Assembly (NCBI RefSeq): GCF_024764775.1
Contig: NZ_JALIGC010000036.1
Coordinates: 124,001 to 188,000 of the forward strand
Source: Scandinavium manionii
Lineage (GTDB): Bacteria; Pseudomonadota; Gammaproteobacteria; Enterobacterales; Enterobacteriaceae
Direction of reading: 5' to 3'
Length of the DNA stretch: 64,000 nucleotides
The position numbers and the translations under genes were made by a program. Positions 60,384-64,000 of this stretch are shown here, piece after piece. How positions within the stretch are numbered: the stretch's first letter is position 1; each line of letters begins with the position of its first letter. The notes under the pieces are model-generated. The model was not told the DNA's origin, did no database searches, and saw nothing but the letters and a program-made list of their open reading frames with translations.

Positions 60384-61562
60384 GTGGATATGTTAGCACG
60401 CCCGTTAGGTGAAAACGTTAAACTCAATGAGTTACTCAGCGATCCTTATCCCATTTATGCGCGTTTACGTGAAGCAGAGCCAATAAGCTGGGTGCCCGCC
60501 GCGCAACGTTATTTAGTGACCCGTTATGACGATATTGTGACGCTAGAACGAGATAAAGAAAATTTCAAGGCGGATGAAGACGGCTCATTAATGAAACGTG
60601 TGATGGGTCACACAATGATTCGTAAAGATGGCGCGCAGCACATGCGTGAGAGAATGGCTTGCGAACCCTCTTTAAAACCACTGGTGATTAAAAATTACTG
60701 GCTGCCACAATTTCATCAGATTGTTGCGGAGACGATAGCCGAAATAAAAGAAAAGGAGTCGGCTGATTTATTTTCTGAATTCGCCTCGCCGGTTGCTTCG
60801 CGTGTGCTGGCGGTACTGCTGGGGCTGACGAATGTCGCGGCGGAAAATCTGGCGATATGGTCGCAGGCAATGATGGACGGCACCGGAAATTACGCCAACG
60901 ATCCGCAGGTCTGGCAACGCGCACAGGCGGCATCCCATGCGGTGGATGAGGCCGTCGATGCCATCATCCCGTGGCTACGGGCTCACCCTGATCCTTCGTT
61001 AATTTCCTCCATGCTGCACGCTGACAACCCGCTCAGCCGGGATGAAATTGTCGCCAACGTCAAGGTTATTATCGGCGGTGGTCTGAATGAACCCCGGGAT
61101 GCGATGCTCACGGCTGTAGTGGGTTTACTGGAAAACCCGGCTCAGCTTGCGGACGTGAAGGCCAATCCTGAACTGTGGCGCAGCGTATTTGAAGAGACGA
61201 TCCGTTGGGTTGCACCGATTGGCATGTATCCACGACAGACGATCCGGGAGGTTGAACTGGGGGGAATGCTGTTACCCGCAGGTGCGAAGCTGGGGGTGGT
61301 ACTGGCTTCCGGGAACCGCGACGAACGCATATTCACCGTGGCCGACCGTTTTGATATTCACCGGGAAAAGAAGCCTCACGTTGCCTTTGGTGGCGGAGCG
61401 CATTATTGCCTTGGCGCCTGGGCTGCCCGTGCGCTGGTAGGACAGATAGCCCTTCCGGCGTTGTTCGGGCAATTGCCGCAACTGGCATTTAGCCGCGCGC
61501 CGCAGTGGTTCGGCTGGGTCTTCCGTGGGCCGGTGTCGGTCGCAGTAACCTGGAAATTGTGA
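60384..61562 (+). CDS. Cytochrome P450 (class I, soluble)
   Basis: A 392-residue soluble P450. The heme loop HVAFGGGAHYCLGAWAAR places the axial thiolate at Cys342; the ExxR pair of the K helix is Glu271-Arg274 (EETIRW). The I helix reads GGGLNEPRDAM (231-241): the usual acid-threonine pair is replaced by Glu-Pro, so proton delivery may differ. Lack of a membrane anchor and the adjacent ferredoxin and reductase genes mark a bacterial three-component system. GTG start 7 bases after GGAGG; ATG at 60390 is an alternative. P450 genes are uncommon in enterobacteria. The substrate is unknown. Confidence 0.93.
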   Translation: MDMLARPLGENVKLNELLSDPYPIYARLREAEPISWVPAAQRYLVTRYDDIVTLERDKENFKADEDGSLMKRVMGHTMIRKDGAQHMRERMACEPSLKPLVIKNYWLPQFHQIVAETIAEIKEKESADLFSEFASPVASRVLAVLLGLTNVAAENLAIWSQAMMDGTGNYANDPQVWQRAQAASHAVDEAVDAIIPWLRAHPDPSLISSMLHADNPLSRDEIVANVKVIIGGGLNEPRDAMLTAVVGLLENPAQLADVKANPELWRSVFEETIRWVAPIGMYPRQTIREVELGGMLLPAGAKLGVVLASGNRDERIFTVADRFDIHREKKPHVAFGGGAHYCLGAWAARALVGQIALPALFGQLPQLAFSRAPQWFGWVFRGPVSVAVTWKL

Positions 61563-61570
61563 GGGATATG

Positions 61571-61891
61571 ATGAATACGATTATCTACAAATTAGCCAGC
61601 GGGCAAGAAATGCGCGCCAGTGCCGGGGCAGGCGTTTCCCTGATGCAAGCGGCGATCCAACACGGCGTTCCTGGGGTTGTCGGGGAATGCGGCGGTTCAG
61701 CGAGCTGCGGGACCTGTCACCTGTACATTGAGCAGGGTGGCGATGGCTTTCCCGCCCCCGATGAAATGGAACTGGGGATGCTGGAGTTCACCGCAGCGGC
61801 ATTGAAAGCGGAGAGTCGGCTGGGATGTCAATGCATTCTTCAGGAAGAGATGCCATTGATTATCGTTCAGGTACCGGATACGCAGGTGTAA
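61571..61891 (+). CDS. [2Fe-2S] ferredoxin of putidaredoxin type
   Basis: A 106-residue ferredoxin. The cluster ligands Cys40, Cys46, Cys49 and Cys86 follow the CX5CX2C...C pattern (GECGGSASCGTC and RLGCQC), the same spacing as putidaredoxin. It should carry single electrons from the reductase to the P450. GAGGG lies 5 bases before the ATG at 61571; the ATG one codon earlier is closer than usual. It begins 8 bases after the P450 stop. Confidence 0.94.
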   Translation: MNTIIYKLASGQEMRASAGAGVSLMQAAIQHGVPGVVGECGGSASCGTCHLYIEQGGDGFPAPDEMELGMLEFTAAALKAESRLGCQCILQEEMPLIIVQVPDTQV

Positions 61892-61893
61892 CA

Positions 61894-63162
61894 ATGAACA
61901 GACAGCACATTATCATCCTCGGCGGTGGTCAGGCTGGGCTACAGGCCGCGCTATCACTACGGGAGTTAGGGTTTTCCGGCACGGTAAGCATCATCACCAA
62001 TGAACCCGGATTACCCTATCAACGACCGCCGCTGTCGAAAGGCTACCTGCTGGGTAAAATGCGGGCCGGCGATCTCGCTTTGCGCCCGGCGGATGTTCTG
62101 GCGCAGCAGAACATCGCCCTGATAGCCGGTGAAGCCATTTCAATTGACCGACGCGCGAGGCAGCTAGCGCTTGCCGATGGCCAGCGGCTGACCTATGACC
62201 GGTTGATTATCGCCACCGGCTCTCGCGGGCGAATGTGCCCGCTTCCTGGGGCTGATTTGCCGGGGATTTATACCCTTCGCAGCAAGGCCGACGCCGATGC
62301 ATTGGGCGCCGGGCTTGCACTGCTGGCTCAGGCCGGACATAAAGCCCCGGTCTTGATTATGGGCGGCGGCTTTATTGGTCTTGAATTTGCCGCTGTCGCC
62401 ACCGAATCTGGCTTTGCATGTACCGTTGTTGAGAGAGGGACGAGATTGCTCGAACGGGCGCTATCGCCGGAAAGTGCGGGTTATCTCCAGCAGTATCACG
62501 AGCAACGCGGCGTGCGCTTTCACTTGGCGACACAGGTTGCCGGGTTCTGCGCCGGGGAGCAGGGTCGGGTAGGCAGCGTGCGGTTGACTGATGGGTCAAC
62601 GCTTGCGGCTCAGTTGGTACTGGTGGGGATCGGCGGTATTGCTAACGATGAACTTGCGGCCGCAAGTGGGCTGGCCTGCGATAACGGCATCCGGGTTAAC
62701 GCCTGTCTGCAAACGTCTGATGACGCCATTTTCGCGATTGGCGACTGTGCGCGAGCGCCCCATCCTCTGGCGCCAGCAGGACTTCGGCTGGAGAGCGTCG
62801 GCAATGCGATTGACCAGGGGCGCCTGGTGGCGGCAAACGTGCTGGGCGAAGGGAAAGTCTGGCAGGCTACGCCCTGGTTCTGGAGCGATCAAGGGCGCGA
62901 AAAAATACAGATGGTCGGCCTGGGGGCCGCCTGTGAACAGTCGGTGATTCGCGGTGAAGTCGGGCAGGGGCGCTTTTCCGTTTTCTGTTTCCAGAATGAA
63001 CAACTGCGTGCCGTAGAGAGTATCAATCGTCCCGTGGATCATATGATGGCGCGCAAATGGCTGGAGCAGGGTCTTAGCCCAACCCTGGAGCAGCTTGCCG
63101 ACCCCAACTGGGATCCAAAATCTCTGGGCAAGTCTTCAGCCACACCGCCCGTGCCAGGATGA
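61894..63162 (+). CDS. NAD(P)H-dependent ferredoxin reductase
   Basis: A 422-residue FAD enzyme of the putidaredoxin/rhodocoxin reductase family. The FAD-binding GGGQAGLQAA (about 9-18), YQRPPLSKGYL, the NAD(P)-binding MGGGFIGLEFA (about 152-162) and the second FAD motif AIGDCARAPHP are in order, and a C-terminal interface domain follows. It starts two bases after the ferredoxin stop, so the operon is tightly coupled. With the two preceding genes it forms the full electron chain NAD(P)H to FAD to [2Fe-2S] to heme. Confidence 0.94.
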   Translation: MNRQHIIILGGGQAGLQAALSLRELGFSGTVSIITNEPGLPYQRPPLSKGYLLGKMRAGDLALRPADVLAQQNIALIAGEAISIDRRARQLALADGQRLTYDRLIIATGSRGRMCPLPGADLPGIYTLRSKADADALGAGLALLAQAGHKAPVLIMGGGFIGLEFAAVATESGFACTVVERGTRLLERALSPESAGYLQQYHEQRGVRFHLATQVAGFCAGEQGRVGSVRLTDGSTLAAQLVLVGIGGIANDELAAASGLACDNGIRVNACLQTSDDAIFAIGDCARAPHPLAPAGLRLESVGNAIDQGRLVAANVLGEGKVWQATPWFWSDQGREKIQMVGLGAACEQSVIRGEVGQGRFSVFCFQNEQLRAVESINRPVDHMMARKWLEQGLSPTLEQLADPNWDPKSLGKSSATPPVPG

Positions 63163-63170
63163 CGCTGCGC

Positions 63171-63210
63171 CGGCAACCAGACGGCCTGAATGCAGGCGGT
63201 CTGGTTGCCG
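63171..63210. terminator. Long hairpin between the P450 operon and the efflux gene
   Basis: An 18-base arm (63171-63188) faces 63193-63210 with one mismatch and a four-base loop (cggcaaccagacggcctg). It sits between convergent genes and probably ends both transcripts, though no T-run follows. Confidence 0.75.
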
Positions 63211-63219
63211 AAGACGCAA

Positions 63220-64000
63220 CTACAGCTTCCCGCCGCCCAGCGCTTTATTCAGCACAATATCTTTGCTGACCAGCTGTCCCTGCATTTCAATCTGCTGGAT
63301 CTGCGCACTCAACCACTGGCGCTGGGCTTCGTTTGCCATCGCTTCGCTGATAAGTCCACGCTGATAGCGGGCTTTCGCATTGTTCATGCCCGCCGCCGCA
63401 GAGCTGACTTTCTCATTTTGCAACGTCTGTTCTTCCTGTAAAGACTGAAGAGCCGACCCCGTCACCACTACGTCTTTCACCGCCGTCAGCACCGCCTGGT
63501 TGTATTGCGAAATCAGCATATCACGCTGATGACGGGTCTTATCGAGGTTGGCTTCAAGCTGCCCACCGGAGAAGATAGGCAAATAAAGGCCAGGAACAAT
63601 ATTGGCCTGCTGGCTTGAGTGATCAAAAAGATCGTCCAGATGCAGAGCGTCAAAGCCAAAGAACGCTTTGATATCGAACTTCGGATAGAACGCCGCTTTT
63701 GCCGCATCTATTTGTTTCATCGAAGATTGTACATACCAGTGTGCCGCCTGGAGGTCCGGACGACGCGCCAACAATTGATAGTTAAGCGACGACGGTAATT
63801 GCGTTTGCGCTACCGGTAACGGCATTGGCGTGATTTCCGCCAGCTCACCGCCGCCAATCAATGCGCGCAGCGACTCACGGAACGCCACACGTTGCTGTTT
63901 CGCCATAGAGAGCTGTTGCTCAATAGTCAGCAGCATGGCTTTCGCCATTTCAGCATCCGAATGGGATTCAAGCCCTCGCGCCGCACGCGCTTCGTGGGAA
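63220..64000 (-). CDS. RND-type outer-membrane efflux factor, 3' part
   Basis: The frame is open to the window edge, giving 259 C-terminal residues. The second half of an outer-membrane factor is clear: LPSSLNYQLLARRPDLQAAHW, GLYLPIFSGGQLEANLDKTRHQ and a closing coiled region. The spelling RRPDLQAAHWYVQ recalls the NodT/MdtP/OprM lipoprotein group rather than TolC. The N-terminus, with any lipid attachment Cys, lies outside. The pump partners, if any, should be upstream on the minus strand, beyond 64000. Confidence 0.85.
   Translation of the reverse strand, partial: SHEARAARGLESHSDAEMAKAMLLTIEQQLSMAKQQRVAFRESLRALIGGGELAEITPMPLPVAQTQLPSSLNYQLLARRPDLQAAHWYVQSSMKQIDAAKAAFYPKFDIKAFFGFDALHLDDLFDHSSQQANIVPGLYLPIFSGGQLEANLDKTRHQRDMLISQYNQAVLTAVKDVVVTGSALQSLQEEQTLQNEKVSSAAAGMNNAKARYQRGLISEAMANEAQRQWLSAQIQQIEMQGQLVSKDIVLNKALGGGKL

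Noticed and set aside
58755..63210. Genomic island integrated into ileX
   Set aside because: No integrase gene lies next to the tRNA and no repeat of the tRNA 3' end was found downstream within the window, so the attachment-site model lacks support.

Overview
The window is a chromosomal segment of an enterobacterium. Almost every backbone protein is close to its Escherichia coli counterpart, and the gene order follows the E. coli stretch from yghX/yghZ through exbBD-metC, yqhCD-dkgA, ygiQ-ftsP-plsC-parC, qseBC, parE, tolC, ribB, hldE-glnE, cca and plsY to tsaD and the rpsU-dnaG-rpoD operon, ending at mug and the tRNA-Ile gene ileX. REP-type palindromes, a urease operon between plsY and tsaD and a QnrB/QnrE-like gene make Enterobacter or a close relative (Lelliottia, Citrobacter) the best guess. 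The family is secure; the genus is inference.

Layout. 1-406: 3' end of a GGDEF gene. 592-2631: divergent yghX and gpr (yghZ). 2663-4362: a small accessory block of four unrecognised ORFs where E. coli has yqhA/yghA. 4544-7987: exbBD (Fur-type site) divergent from metC (MetJ boxes), then yghB. 8039-11358: yqhC regulator, yqhD and dkgA (aldehyde detoxification), with a structured repeat between the last two. 11465-18422: ygiQ, ftsP, plsC, parC, all on the minus strand. 18552-22157: ygiW divergent from qseBC across a QseB-type box, then mdaB-ygiN. 22216-26690: a lower-GC accessory block between ygiN and parE. It holds a periplasmic SUOX-fold protein paired with a membrane GGDEF-EAL enzyme, a type A chloramphenicol acetyltransferase, and a LexA-boxed Qnr gene that converges on parE. 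26740-31141: nudF-yqiB-cpdA-yqiA-parE operon. 31347-34831: tolC-ygiB-ygiC. 34904-37390: ygiD, zupT (strong Fur box) and ribB with an FMN riboswitch. 37765-43356: ubiK, hldE, glnE and a shortened ygiF. 43556-47492: ygiM, cca, uppP, folB, plsY. 47635-52583: complete ureDABCEFG. 52655-58830: tsaD, rpsU-dnaG-rpoD, mug, ileX. 59047-59310: a decayed coding remnant. 59316-63162: a LysR regulator divergent from a complete three-component class I cytochrome P450 operon (P450, [2Fe-2S] ferredoxin, ferredoxin reductase). 63220-64000: 3' part of an outer-membrane efflux factor.

The parts most worth following are the P450 operon downstream of ileX, the Qnr gene beside the gene of its presumed target, the cysteine-less SUOX-fold/GGDEF-EAL pair, the Fur box on zupT and the CHAD-truncated YgiF. 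No insertion sequence, integrase, CRISPR array or phage gene was seen.
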